A program made the position numbers and the translations under genes. A stretch of 64,000 nucleotides of DNA from a virus. This document shows, in pieces, positions 17,439 through 26,532 of the stretch. The DNA lies in IMG/VR virus record IMGVR_UViG_3300015360_000024, positions 124,001 to 188,000 of that record, one strand, 5' to 3'. A model generated the notes under the pieces. The model was not told where the DNA came from and ran no database searches. It worked only from the letters and a program-made list of their open reading frames with translations. Each line of letters starts with the position of its first letter. Position 1 is the stretch's first letter.

Positions 17439-18349
17439 AGAAGATGTTTTTGATCGCCCTTGTTTGCTTCGTTGCTGGGTGTGAAGACACCGCAACGCCC
17501 AACCTCGTCTCAGTTGCTGAGGCCAGTATGACCACGTGTCAGACGTGTACGAATGTAACGCCGGCCCAGCCAGCAATCCTCGTGCATGGACGCAACGATA
17601 CGTCGGCTCGGTGGAATACCCTGGTAACTAACTGGGCAGCCAAGGGATACACCGAGAACACCAACCTGTTCCGGATCAACATGGCTGCATACTGCACGAG
17701 CAACTCGTTCTGCGCGATGTTGCCCGCCCCTGACGGAACGGGCGCGACGTACGTTAACGAGAGTTACGCCAACTGCCTAAAGCGGTACATCGACGAGAAG
17801 GTGCCATGTGTAACCGACGGCGCCGGTGGTGTTAACTGTCCCGCAGTTGATATCGTAACGCACAGTCAGGGCGGCGTGGTCGCGCGCTACTACACCCGCT
17901 TCCTCGCAGGCACGCGGCAGGTCAACGACCTTGTCGTGATGGCAGCGCCGATCGGCAACGGCATCACGAACTGCACGCTCGCAGGAGCATGTCCGGGCGT
18001 CAATCCAGAGGACTGTCCTGATAGCGCTTTCGCGCGCAAGCTCAACGGCGTTGCACCGCAAGGCGATGGGACAAACGACGAGACCCCGGGCGGACACGCA
18101 ACGGGGCCGATTCACTATTCGGCCACGCTGTCGACAGGAGACAAGACCGTCGTGCCGTGGTGTACGGCCTACTTCATCTCGAACCCGCAAACCCAACAGG
18201 GTGATGATCTGAGCTGCTCGGGTGCAGGCAACTACACGCTCGATCCCGACGCAGATAGCTGCAAGCTATCAAGCGTGATGCACCTGGTAATTCCAACGAA
18301 CACCACTGCGATCAACGATGCGTACTGCAAGTTGAACAATCCAGAGTGA
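17435..18349 (+). CDS. Predicted lipoprotein lipase (alpha/beta hydrolase)
   Basis: A 304-residue protein. Residues 1-15 form a type II signal peptide (MKKMFLIALVCFVAGC) with lipobox VAGC and Cys16 as the lipidated residue. An oxyanion-type motif ILVHGRND lies near residue 51, and the nucleophile elbow THSQGGVVARYY places Ser144 in the active site. Many Cys residues (for example CQTCTN, CTLAGACPG) suggest disulfides, fitting periplasmic or exported location. The pattern matches class-2-type lipases or related acylhydrolases. An exported lipid-anchored lipase between phage structural genes is unusual; it might alter the host surface or assist lysis. Confidence 0.78.
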   Translation: MKKMFLIALVCFVAGCEDTATPNLVSVAEASMTTCQTCTNVTPAQPAILVHGRNDTSARWNTLVTNWAAKGYTENTNLFRINMAAYCTSNSFCAMLPAPDGTGATYVNESYANCLKRYIDEKVPCVTDGAGGVNCPAVDIVTHSQGGVVARYYTRFLAGTRQVNDLVVMAAPIGNGITNCTLAGACPGVNPEDCPDSAFARKLNGVAPQGDGTNDETPGGHATGPIHYSATLSTGDKTVVPWCTAYFISNPQTQQGDDLSCSGAGNYTLDPDADSCKLSSVMHLVIPTNTTAINDAYCKLNNPE

Positions 18350-18380
18350 TTCACGGCTACGATGTTCTGATGGCTGAGCG

Positions 18381-21044
18381 GTGATTCGAGTAACGATCAA
18401 AAATACAGGCAGCGTGCAGATCGTGCCTGGTGGGCATCCCGCGCTGCCTCCTCCGTTTCACCTGGTCGCATTGTGGCCGGGTGAAATGGAGGAGTCGATC
18501 TGCACTATGGAACAGGTGCAGGCTGAGTGGCCTCATAATTCAGGTTTTAAGGTGCTGGATCTGTTGAGGCAGCTGGTTCAGCAGAGTGTGATTCGAGTTG
18601 ACATTCGTCCATATCAGGAGAATTCTCCGGCGGTTCCTGCAATAGCACGGGCAAGCGAGATCCTGACGCCTCCGCCGCCGGCACCTCCTAAGCCAGAGAC
18701 CGTCGCTCAGGTGTTTAGAATGGCACCGCCCACCGTTGAAGATGACCCAGATGAAGACGAGGACGAGCCCATGAGCAACAAGGACGACCTGCCTGATTTC
18801 GTTGATCCGCTCTATAACGCGCCGACGACCAAGAAGGCTAAACCTGCGCCTGTTGAGGAGGTTGTGCCAGCAAGGCCCGCTCCCGTACAGAGTCCCACTG
18901 CAATCGACATCCCAGACCCAACTGTGGCTGCGTATCGTGGCAAGAAGAAGGAATCCAGGAAGGACGCCTTCGACTCTGCAGTGCAGATGGCGTTCGTGGG
19001 CGCTGGCCAGGGAGGCGGTCGGATTGCCCAGTCGTTCTACGACATGGGCTACAGGCGCGTCTGCGCGGTCAACACGACCCAGCAGGACTTGTCGTCGCTG
19101 ACTATCGCCGACCAGCTTGTTATCGGCAGGAACCGTGGCGGCGCCGGCAAGGACCCGGAACAGGGCAAGCTTGCTGCCAAGGAGTCGTACGAGGAGATCA
19201 TGGACCTCCTTAACCGCTCATGGGGTGAAGGCGTCGAGCAGATGTTCGTCTGCGTCGGAGCTGGTGGCGGAAGCGGTACTGGCAGCTGGCCGGTCCTCGT
19301 CAAGGCGATGCGCGAGTTTGGTGAGAGCACAAACATCGAGAAGCCCATCGAGAAGCACCTCGGCATCATCATGACGATGCCCAAGCGGTCCGAGGGCTCA
19401 CGGGTTCAGCAGAACGCGCTGACGGCACTCAAGCAGGCTGTCGAGCTGGTTGAGGAGAAGAAGATCAGCACGCTTGTCATTGTCGACAACGCGAAGATCC
19501 ACGACCTGTACCCCGGTCTGCCGGTGAAGCAGTTCTGGACGGTGGCCAATCAGAACTTTGCTGCCATCCTGCATACATTCAACATCCTCGCGGCCAAGGA
19601 TTCGCAGTACAACTGCGTTGACGCAGATACTGAAGCATTGACCAAACGCGGCTGGGTCAGAGGGTTTGATCTTGATCCACGAGACGTGCTTCTGACTAAG
19701 AATGCAGAGACCGGCGAACTTGAGTGGCAGGCTCTGACGGATCTCAAGCTCTGGCCAGATTACGAAGGGCCACTCGTAGAGTTGAAAAATAGAACGTTCA
19801 GTGCCGTGACGACGCCAGACCATCGCTGGTTAGTAACCGAGTCCTATGGTGGCGAAGACGTTTGCAAGCTGACCAGCGAGTTGTCGTTGACCGGCCACGA
19901 TCGTATTCATCGGTCTGGCACTTATCGTGGTCCAGATACCTCTATATGGACCGATGATTTCGTTGAGTTGATGGGGTGGTTTTTGACGGATGGAACTTGT
20001 ACCGTTACGCCTGAGTGCGAGGTCAAGAAGCAAAAGAACAGAACGTATGCAGGGCCTCGTGTAAGTGTTCAGATCTATCAAAGTGAGAGGGCTAACCCAG
20101 GGAAGGTTTCCCGTATAGATTCGCTATTACAGCGAATTGGGTGCCAGGCCCACAGGGGATTTTACGACAGAGATCAGCGTGTAACATGGCGACTTGACCG
20201 ATCTACGTCAGAGATTTTGAACGCTCTGTTCCCAGAGAAGGTTCTAACTCCTGAGGTTGCAGCCCAGCTGACAGCGTCACAGGCGAAGAGACTTCTTGAA
20301 TCTATGATGCTTGGAGACGGTAATCTTGCTGGGACTGATGAGCGACAGCAGGTATTTACTTCTGGCTCCGAAGCCGGGATTGAGGCATTTCAAATGCTCT
20401 GCACTTTATGTGGATTTGCCAGCACTTCGCGATGGCGTGATATGTCTGGATACACGCCTGTGTCTGACAAGATGCCAAACATTCCAAAGATGAGCGGCGT
20501 TTGGGCTTCGACCATTCTTCGGAGGCCGACCGTACAGCTTCAGAAGGAACATAAGAGAGAGTTCAACGCAAAACAGGGCGTCTGGTGCCCTGTTGTTCCC
20601 AATACGTACTTCGTGGCACGCCGTGAAGGAACGGTTTACGTTACTGGCAACACGTTCGACCGGGCTGACTATCGGTCGGTGCTCCGCAACGGCATTATGA
20701 TCTTCGGCATGACACGAGTCGAGGAGTGGGTGAACAAGGAAGACGTCTCGGTGGCCATCCGCCAGAACCTCGCCGGGTCACTTCTGGCTGATGGGTTCGA
20801 TCTCAGCAAGGCGAACATGGCTGGCGCAATCGTCGTGGCTCACGACAATGTGCTTGAAGAGGTGCCAATGGAGAACATCGACTACGCCTTCCATAGCCTC
20901 GGACGCGCGCTTGGCAACGATGGGATCACGCTCCACAGCGGCATCTACGAATGGAACAAGCCGGGCATGATGGTTTTCACAATCGTCTCCGGCCTTCAGC
21001 CGCCGCAGTCGAGATTTGACGAGCTGGAGAAGCTCTCAACCTGA
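18381..21044 (+). CDS. FtsZ/tubulin-like GTPase interrupted by an intein
   Basis: An 887-residue precursor (GTG start). Residues 1-75 form a small domain, followed by a Pro/acidic linker (~90-190). The tubulin/FtsZ GTPase begins near 203 (MAFVGAGQGGGRIAQSFYD, nucleotide-binding strand and loop) and carries the tubulin signature GAGGGSGTGS at 293-302. The catalytic T7 loop reads YN/TFDRADYRSVL and is split by the intein after Asn411; Asp760 and Asp763 would be the catalytic acidic residues. After splicing, the mature protein would have 541 residues. Family members polymerise head to tail and hydrolyse GTP when the T7 loop of one subunit meets the next. Here the role may be phage DNA or capsid positioning. 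The gene follows structural genes. Confidence 0.9.
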   Translation: MIRVTIKNTGSVQIVPGGHPALPPPFHLVALWPGEMEESICTMEQVQAEWPHNSGFKVLDLLRQLVQQSVIRVDIRPYQENSPAVPAIARASEILTPPPPAPPKPETVAQVFRMAPPTVEDDPDEDEDEPMSNKDDLPDFVDPLYNAPTTKKAKPAPVEEVVPARPAPVQSPTAIDIPDPTVAAYRGKKKESRKDAFDSAVQMAFVGAGQGGGRIAQSFYDMGYRRVCAVNTTQQDLSSLTIADQLVIGRNRGGAGKDPEQGKLAAKESYEEIMDLLNRSWGEGVEQMFVCVGAGGGSGTGSWPVLVKAMREFGESTNIEKPIEKHLGIIMTMPKRSEGSRVQQNALTALKQAVELVEEKKISTLVIVDNAKIHDLYPGLPVKQFWTVANQNFAAILHTFNILAAKDSQYNCVDADTEALTKRGWVRGFDLDPRDVLLTKNAETGELEWQALTDLKLWPDYEGPLVELKNRTFSAVTTPDHRWLVTESYGGEDVCKLTSELSLTGHDRIHRSGTYRGPDTSIWTDDFVELMGWFLTDGTCTVTPECEVKKQKNRTYAGPRVSVQIYQSERANPGKVSRIDSLLQRIGCQAHRGFYDRDQRVTWRLDRSTSEILNALFPEKVLTPEVAAQLTASQAKRLLESMMLGDGNLAGTDERQQVFTSGSEAGIEAFQMLCTLCGFASTSRWRDMSGYTPVSDKMPNIPKMSGVWASTILRRPTVQLQKEHKREFNAKQGVWCPVVPNTYFVARREGTVYVTGNTFDRADYRSVLRNGIMIFGMTRVEEWVNKEDVSVAIRQNLAGSLLADGFDLSKANMAGAIVVAHDNVLEEVPMENIDYAFHSLGRALGNDGITLHSGIYEWNKPGMMVFTIVSGLQPPQSRFDELEKLST
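19614..20651 (+). mobile_element. LAGLIDADG intein inserted in the T7 loop
   Basis: This 346-residue in-frame insertion (residues 412-757) begins with Cys in CVDADTEALTKRGWV (block A) and has the TxxH element TTPDH near 478-481 (block B). It contains two LAGLIDADG motifs (ELMGWFLTDGT near 530 and RLLESMMLGDGN near 640) and ends with a block F/G region FVARREGTVYVTGN, with terminal Asn and +1 Thr in the C-extein. The penultimate residue is Gly instead of the usual His, a known minor variant. The element should self-splice and may home. The flanking host sequence joins into an uninterrupted T7 loop. Confidence 0.9.
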
Positions 21045-21048
21045 AGCT

Positions 21049-21276
21049 ATGCCGAAGCCATGGATCGAGAAGCTGTCCGGCCCGGTCAATGGCGTCAATC
21101 TAACCTTCGAGACGCCGCAGAATTTCGTTCCAGGCAGCGTGAAGGTATTCGTGAACGGGATCGTTCTCGTGGCGGACATGGATGACGGTTGGACAGAGCT
21201 TGGGACCAAGAAGGTGGTCATGAAGATCGCGCCGATTCCAGGCGACGTGCTTCAGGCTTACTATCTGACGGTTTAG
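21049..21276 (+). CDS. Small beta-domain virion-type protein
   Basis: I take ATG 21049, five bases after the previous stop (75 residues). The sequence PVNGVNLTFETPQNFVPGSV, VFVNGIVL, then DDGWTE and PGDVLQAYYL is a common phage beta-domain pattern. It aligns with the N-terminal ~75 residues of the next gene, so the two are likely a tandem duplication, one with an extra C-terminal tail. A virion or tail-associated function is inferred. Confidence 0.65.
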   Translation: MPKPWIEKLSGPVNGVNLTFETPQNFVPGSVKVFVNGIVLVADMDDGWTELGTKKVVMKIAPIPGDVLQAYYLTV

Positions 21277-21336
21277 TCGGATCTTACCTCCAGTTGCACA
21301 TATCGATCCGGTTAGGGTAGAAGTGTACCTGGGCGC

Positions 21337-21798
21337 ATGCCGAGTCCAAGATTTGAAGTTCCGTCCGGAACTGTGGATGGTTCCAACACAGTCTTCACTG
21401 TGTCGATGCCGTATTCGGCTGGAACTACTGCCGTTTTCAGAAACGGTTTGCTCCAAGAGAAGAGCCTGGACGATGGCTGGCTTGAGACGAGTCCAAACCT
21501 AGGCATTGTGACGTTAAAGATCGCGCCGAGTGCCTTTGGATACCCAGATGTCATTCAGATCTTCTTCCTGGACCAGTCACCATCTCCTGCTCCGCTTCCA
21601 GAGTCACTGGTCTTCAAGCTCAAGGGCATCATCCGAGCGCAGCCATCCATGAGGGGCTCGCTGGATATCCAGCAACGGATGACTGCTCACATGGAAGCCA
21701 ACAAGCCGCTCGTAGGACATCTGGAGGAACGCAAGGACTTGCGCGGCTCCATCAAGGCGCAGCCGAAAATGAAGGCCTTCATCAAGGAGTGTGTCTAG
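21337..21798 (+). CDS. Beta-domain virion-type protein with helical tail
   Basis: A 153-residue protein. Residues 1-85 are a paralogue of the preceding 75-residue protein (GTVDGSNTVFTVSMPYSAGTT, VFRNGLLQEKSLDDGW). Residues 95-153 form a basic tail with short repeats (IRAQPSMRGSL, IKAQPKMKAF). The 60 bases before it contain TTGCAC and TAGAAG, a weak promoter-like pair. The free-standing homing endonuclease gene starts one base after its stop. Confidence 0.65.
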   Translation: MPSPRFEVPSGTVDGSNTVFTVSMPYSAGTTAVFRNGLLQEKSLDDGWLETSPNLGIVTLKIAPSAFGYPDVIQIFFLDQSPSPAPLPESLVFKLKGIIRAQPSMRGSLDIQQRMTAHMEANKPLVGHLEERKDLRGSIKAQPKMKAFIKECV

Positions 21799-22629
21799 GT
21801 GCCTGCAGTCTCCCAGGAAGAGGCTGTGCGTTTTCGCCTGATGTACGACGCTCGTATGTCGATGAAGCAGATCAGCGAACAAACCGGGCGTGGTCTGGAA
21901 ACCATCTGGCGTCACCTCAGGGCGTCTGGAGCGACTCGAACGCTGGAAGCTGGTTGGGCGATGGCGATGGATGAAGGTCGCGTCCCGGCCCCTCCGGTGA
22001 ACCGTAGACATACATTCGACCAGCGCTTTTTCGAGGTCGTAGACTCCTCGGAGAAGGCGTGGGTTCTCGGGTTGATGTTCGGCGACGGTAACGTTCGTTC
22101 TAGTGGCCGTGTGTTGCTGGCGTGTGGCAAGGACAAGGATGTCGCTCGCAAGGTCGCGGATCTGTTTTCTTACAGCGGTCCGCTGGTCTTTAAGTCGAGC
22201 TGTTGGATGCTGGAGGTTGGCTCTGTTGCGATGGTAAGGGATCTTGCCGCACTTGGTGTGGTTCCAGCTAAGACGTATACGATGAAGTTCCCATCGCTAC
22301 CTGACGGTCTGTTGCCGCATTTCGTGCGCGGCCTCTGGGAGAGCGACGGAACCATGTCGCGCTTGAAGACTGGCGGCCTGTATATGAAATATGTCAGCGC
22401 CAGCAGATGCTTTGTGGTTTCACTGCGCGACTTGCTTATCGACACGGTTAATGTGGTGGCCAAGGTTCAAGACCCGAGAGGACTTGATAGGCGTGGCGTT
22501 CCAGATCGCACATCTGTCATATCGTATGGCTCATCAAGTGCTGAGCGGTTGAGCGAGTGGGTGTACGGTTCATCTACTAAGCAGATGCGTTGTGATAGAA
22601 AATGGCACATTCATCGAGGTGATGTATGA
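21799..22629 (+). CDS. Free-standing LAGLIDADG homing endonuclease with HTH
   Basis: A 276-residue protein (GTG start). The N-terminus (~15-45, MSMKQISEQTGRGLETIWRHL) is a helix-turn-helix of the transposase/resolvase type. Two LAGLIDADG motifs follow: EKAWVLGLMFGDGN near 85-98 and LPHFVRGLWESDGT near 172-185, each with the acidic residue that binds the catalytic metal. A single protein with two motifs acts as a monomer. The stop overlaps the start of the next tail gene (ATGA). It was probably inserted between two virion genes and would cut alleles lacking it; it lies 1.1 kb from the intein. Confidence 0.85.
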   Translation: MPAVSQEEAVRFRLMYDARMSMKQISEQTGRGLETIWRHLRASGATRTLEAGWAMAMDEGRVPAPPVNRRHTFDQRFFEVVDSSEKAWVLGLMFGDGNVRSSGRVLLACGKDKDVARKVADLFSYSGPLVFKSSCWMLEVGSVAMVRDLAALGVVPAKTYTMKFPSLPDGLLPHFVRGLWESDGTMSRLKTGGLYMKYVSASRCFVVSLRDLLIDTVNVVAKVQDPRGLDRRGVPDRTSVISYGSSSAERLSEWVYGSSTKQMRCDRKWHIHRGDV

Positions 22630-25600
22630 GCCCGGGCTTTGGCGAAGGACCGTTTGGCAGTGGCTCATTCGGAGAGTGGCCGTGGTCGCTGTTCACGCTC
22701 ATTGGCGGCATCCCGGCCGTGTACAGGGAGCAGGACGATCTCGCTGGCGCTGGGACTCTAAGGGCCCTTCTTGAGGGTCTGGTTCCTTCGCTGGATGGAC
22801 TTAGACAGAAGATCCGTGACTACGACGATCTTCGTGACCCACTACGCGCTCCGATTGATACGGACTTCTCGGTCTCTCTGCTCATCATTAGGACCGATAA
22901 TCAGGGCGACGGCACATCGATCGTGTTCTTGAGCGAGGGCCCCGACGGCGATAAATTCAAGGGAATCCGGCCAGGAATGGTGCTGATCGACCTGACTGGG
23001 TTCAGGTTCACGATCAGTAAGGTGAACAGCTCTGCGCTTCCGGTGGACGTGGACGATCCTCCGATCGACCCAGAGACCGGAGAGCTGACAGGTCGCCACA
23101 TAGTCGTCGACAACATCGGTCAGTCCAGCACGGAGTTGGTCCCATTCTCATCGTCGGTACTCATCACGAACGAGAATCCAGCCCCAGTCGGGGCTACTGG
23201 AACGATTCAGGCTGTTGCGTTTGCGTCACTGATCGATGGTCAAACCTTTACGCTTAACGACGCTGTTCATCCAGTGGTCGTCTTCGAGTTCGATACGGTC
23301 CCGGATGGCGTAACTCCTGGTCGGATTGCGGTCGACGTCAGTGGATTAACAACAGACGTTGAAGTTGCCAATGCGATGGTTGAGGCCATCAATGCCGCGC
23401 CTAATCTAAATCTAACCGCGTCCAACGGCGGCGGCACCCTGTCACTGGTGACGATTGTCAATTTTGGCGCTGGCCTCAAGGGTAACTCGCCCACGACAAC
23501 ATGGTCAGAGACCGTTATTGACGCAGGGTTTGTTATTGCGCAGCCGAGTGGTGGTTCGGCTGGAGCGTTCCCACTGGATACCATCGTGTTGGGCTACGCA
23601 GGGCATGACGACGGCGTTTCGCTTCCGCCGTACGTGTTCAACACGGTTGGTTCGTACGTTGGCGGGCTCGATATCGCCCCGAATAGGGTGACGATTACCT
23701 GGAACGAAAGCGGCATTCTAAAGACTGGGTTCTTCACTGGAGAAGGACTTCCTGGTGGAGATCTCGCAGATACGAGCACGCTTAATCGGTCGTCGTCCGG
23801 TCCTGCCCTCGCAGCTGGTCAGATCAAGCTCTATAACGATAGCGGAGCCGTGATCGACGCCGATTCGATCAATATTACCTACACCAAGATTCCGTTCATC
23901 CAGGCTGAGGATTCTGAGATTCGGGCGCAGAATATCCTCGCGTTCCTGTCCGGCGATTACGGCATCAAGCTTGATCGCAACGACCCGGAGTTCCTCCAGA
24001 GGTCGTACGTCAATAACTCGTTCAAGATTTGGGACATCAAGGGAACCGAACTTGGTTATGACGTGCTCGGTCAGTACGCCGGTTATTTTGTTAGCGCGAA
24101 GCCGCTGTATGCGATTAGTGCGGCGGTCGCAGCGAGCTTGCCTCCTGAATACGTATTTGAGTTCCCCGAAGGGGATCCGTCGGTCGGTAGTATCGTTGCC
24201 ATCGCGCCAGGTGACATTGTAGAAGGCGAGACGTTTACGCTGGATGACGGCGTGAGCGCACCCGTGACGTTCGAGTTTGACGTTCCGCCCGATGGCGTTT
24301 TTGGCGCCAATATCGTTGTCGATATCAGCGCGGCAGTTACAGCCTTGGATGTCGCAAATGCAATGGTGGCGGCGATTAATGGAGCCGTTGGCCTTGATCT
24401 GACTGCGACGAATGGCGGCAGCACGCTGACCACGGTGACGATCACGAACGCCGAGAACGGCGCGTTCGGCAACGTCACGACGTGGACGGATTCGGTTGCC
24501 GATGTCGGTTTCGTTATTGCGCAACCAGTTGGCGGCGTGGACAGCGATCTATTCACGACGATCAATCCTGGTCGTGGCCTCTTTGACGAGATCGCCATGG
24601 ATGCGATTCCACTCGACCTACTCTGCTCAGACGTCACATACCCTCAAACCGTGCAAGTTGTTACCGCGACGACCGTCGAGCAACTTCAGCTGGAAGGCAG
24701 CAACAAGCGCTCGCGCGTCACCGTCACGACGGCCGCCATGTATCAGTCGTTCGCCACGGATGGCGTGTTCACGGATTTCAATGGACAGAATTTTGACGTT
24801 CTAAGCTACGAGCGGATCAACGCGACTACCTACACGTTCGAGGTGTCGGCGTTCTTGCTTCCAGTCGTTGGCGTCGGCTCGATGACGTGGAACGTGTTCG
24901 CGTTCACTGCGCCAAACACGGTGACGATTGTCGGTCTCGGAACTGATGTTGTTGATCTCGGCGTTCAGTATGTTGGGTATACCGGGCGCAGGTATCGGAT
25001 CACGAAGACATTTATAGATCCGGTGCTCGCTGGCGTCGGCAACTGGACGTTCATTGATAGTGATGGAGTAGCTTCGTACATCGAGTCATTCGAGTTGGTG
25101 ACGGGGACGACGTACCAGTTTGAGATCATCAGCGCGACAGCTCCGGCAACCGGCCCAGCGAATATTTTTTATCACTGCGAGATTGTTACGTCGTGCGACT
25201 TCTGTAGGGCTAGTTCAATTCTGATCAAGATCAGCCCGAGCGCCATTCTTAGCTTCCCCGAAGCTCTAGAGGGCGACGCCCTGAGCCGTCTTGTGATCAG
25301 ACTCCAGCAGATGATCCCTGGTCATGTCAGGATCGCGGCGTTTATTTACGATCCTGGTCCTGCGGTTGCCTCATGGGGGCCGATCGTCGCGTCCGTGACT
25401 GACAGCGTCGTTGAGAGTAGCTCTGAGGATGCGCTATACACGGCTGTCTACGACGAGGATGAGTATCCCGCCGACGAACTTCCAACGGACGGAGCCCCGA
25501 TTACAGCCTCTTCTGAGGTCACCATCACGAACGAGAACGTGTTGGAGGAGTACCTTGTTGAGGAGGATCCGCTTATTGCTGGAACATGGCTAGCCGGCGG

Positions 25601-26063
25601 CCAGTGGCAGGTTACGGAGTATCGCTCGTCGACTTCGTTCCGCTCGTTCAACTACGGCGCCGATGACGTCGGGATGGTCACTCCTCCAAACTATGACAAT
25701 GGAGCGATCTCCACGGGCACCCTGACATCTCCGACGGTCAATATTCCGGCTGCGACCACTGTACTTCTGAAGTTTAGGCACTTTGGACAGATGCGGGCAG
25801 GCGGCGCGAACGACGTTGTGAGCGTCCTCGTCGTTGACGAGACTGGTCCGTCGACGGTTCAGACGATTACAAAGACAGATCTCGGCCTGTTTGGATCTGG
25901 TACCAACGGCGGATTCACGTCATTCAGCGTTCCGATCGGCCCTGCTGTCATCGGAAACGGCAACTTCCACTTAGAATTCGTCTTTAATTCGGTTACAACC
26001 ACGCTGGGTCAGCTGGGCGAAGGCTGGTACATCGATGACGTCGAGATCCAGGTCATCCCGTAG
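22626..26063 (+). CDS. Large tail/baseplate protein with duplicated beta module
   Basis: An 1145-residue protein. The N-terminus is Gly/Phe rich (MSPGFGEGPFGSGSFG), then IPAVYREQDD..AGTLRALLEGLVPSLDGLRQKI, a feature of tail proteins that connect baseplate and fibres. Two copies of a ~115-residue module occur at about 191-310 and 520-640 (G.TFTL.D.V..PV.FEFD, VANAMV.AINA, GFVIAQP.GG). The C-terminus (~1000-1145) is a jelly-roll-like domain with LGEGWYIDDVEIQ. A short helix element LSRLVIRLQQMIPGHVR near 890 suggests an interaction site. Probably a baseplate or tail-fibre connector. Confidence 0.7.
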   Translation: MSPGFGEGPFGSGSFGEWPWSLFTLIGGIPAVYREQDDLAGAGTLRALLEGLVPSLDGLRQKIRDYDDLRDPLRAPIDTDFSVSLLIIRTDNQGDGTSIVFLSEGPDGDKFKGIRPGMVLIDLTGFRFTISKVNSSALPVDVDDPPIDPETGELTGRHIVVDNIGQSSTELVPFSSSVLITNENPAPVGATGTIQAVAFASLIDGQTFTLNDAVHPVVVFEFDTVPDGVTPGRIAVDVSGLTTDVEVANAMVEAINAAPNLNLTASNGGGTLSLVTIVNFGAGLKGNSPTTTWSETVIDAGFVIAQPSGGSAGAFPLDTIVLGYAGHDDGVSLPPYVFNTVGSYVGGLDIAPNRVTITWNESGILKTGFFTGEGLPGGDLADTSTLNRSSSGPALAAGQIKLYNDSGAVIDADSINITYTKIPFIQAEDSEIRAQNILAFLSGDYGIKLDRNDPEFLQRSYVNNSFKIWDIKGTELGYDVLGQYAGYFVSAKPLYAISAAVAASLPPEYVFEFPEGDPSVGSIVAIAPGDIVEGETFTLDDGVSAPVTFEFDVPPDGVFGANIVVDISAAVTALDVANAMVAAINGAVGLDLTATNGGSTLTTVTITNAENGAFGNVTTWTDSVADVGFVIAQPVGGVDSDLFTTINPGRGLFDEIAMDAIPLDLLCSDVTYPQTVQVVTATTVEQLQLEGSNKRSRVTVTTAAMYQSFATDGVFTDFNGQNFDVLSYERINATTYTFEVSAFLLPVVGVGSMTWNVFAFTAPNTVTIVGLGTDVVDLGVQYVGYTGRRYRITKTFIDPVLAGVGNWTFIDSDGVASYIESFELVTGTTYQFEIISATAPATGPANIFYHCEIVTSCDFCRASSILIKISPSAILSFPEALEGDALSRLVIRLQQMIPGHVRIAAFIYDPGPAVASWGPIVASVTDSVVESSSEDALYTAVYDEDEYPADELPTDGAPITASSEVTITNENVLEEYLVEEDPLIAGTWLAGGQWQVTEYRSSTSFRSFNYGADDVGMVTPPNYDNGAISTGTLTSPTVNIPAATTVLLKFRHFGQMRAGGANDVVSVLVVDETGPSTVQTITKTDLGLFGSGTNGGFTSFSVPIGPAVIGNGNFHLEFVFNSVTTTLGQLGEGWYIDDVEIQVIP

Positions 26064-26072
26064 GAGAATGCA

Positions 26073-26528
26073 ATGCCTCAGGTCGTATCAGCAGTAGTCA
26101 CCACCGCATGGCGGACGAAGCTTGCCCGGATCTACGCCGGCCTGGACGCGTTCTCGTTGCCGCTGTCGTTTCAGATTGGTGAGGGCGGCTGGACTAATCC
26201 AGGCGGCGGCAAGGAGCCGATTCCTCCAAGCATTGCGCTGACAGCGCTGACGGCTTCTGGGTACCCGTCTGGCAGTCAGTACATCTTCACGAAGGCCCTG
26301 ACCGGCGGAGATCTGACGTTTACCTCTCCAACGCGGCTTGAGATCAGATGTTTCGTTGCATCTTCCGAGGCGAACGACGACGGGTTCGGTGCCCCGCCCG
26401 AGTTCTTTGAGCTTGGAATCTTCAGCCAACCAGCAGGCGGTGGGACCTTGCTCGTCTACTCAACGTTTCCGATCGAGATCAAGACGTCCAGCAAGGCCCT
26501 TGAGCACGTAATCTTCGTGGACTTCTAA
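26073..26528 (+). CDS. Tail/baseplate-associated protein
   Basis: A 151-residue protein with a strong SD (TAGGAG). The C-terminal sequence PPEFFELGIFSQP...LLVYSTFPIEIKTSSKALEH fits a pattern found in tail-fibre attachment proteins: a 'FFELG(I/L)F' strand and a 'K(T/S)..K.L.H' element. It lies between the large connector protein and the first of three paralogous fibres, consistent with a joint. No catalytic motif. Confidence 0.65.
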   Translation: MPQVVSAVVTTAWRTKLARIYAGLDAFSLPLSFQIGEGGWTNPGGGKEPIPPSIALTALTASGYPSGSQYIFTKALTGGDLTFTSPTRLEIRCFVASSEANDDGFGAPPEFFELGIFSQPAGGGTLLVYSTFPIEIKTSSKALEHVIFVDF

Positions 26529-26532
26529 GCAC

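Noticed and set aside
23718-24524. 268-codon minus-strand frame with Arg-rich sequence
   Set aside because: It is antisense to the 1145-residue tail protein and has no motif or ribosome site.
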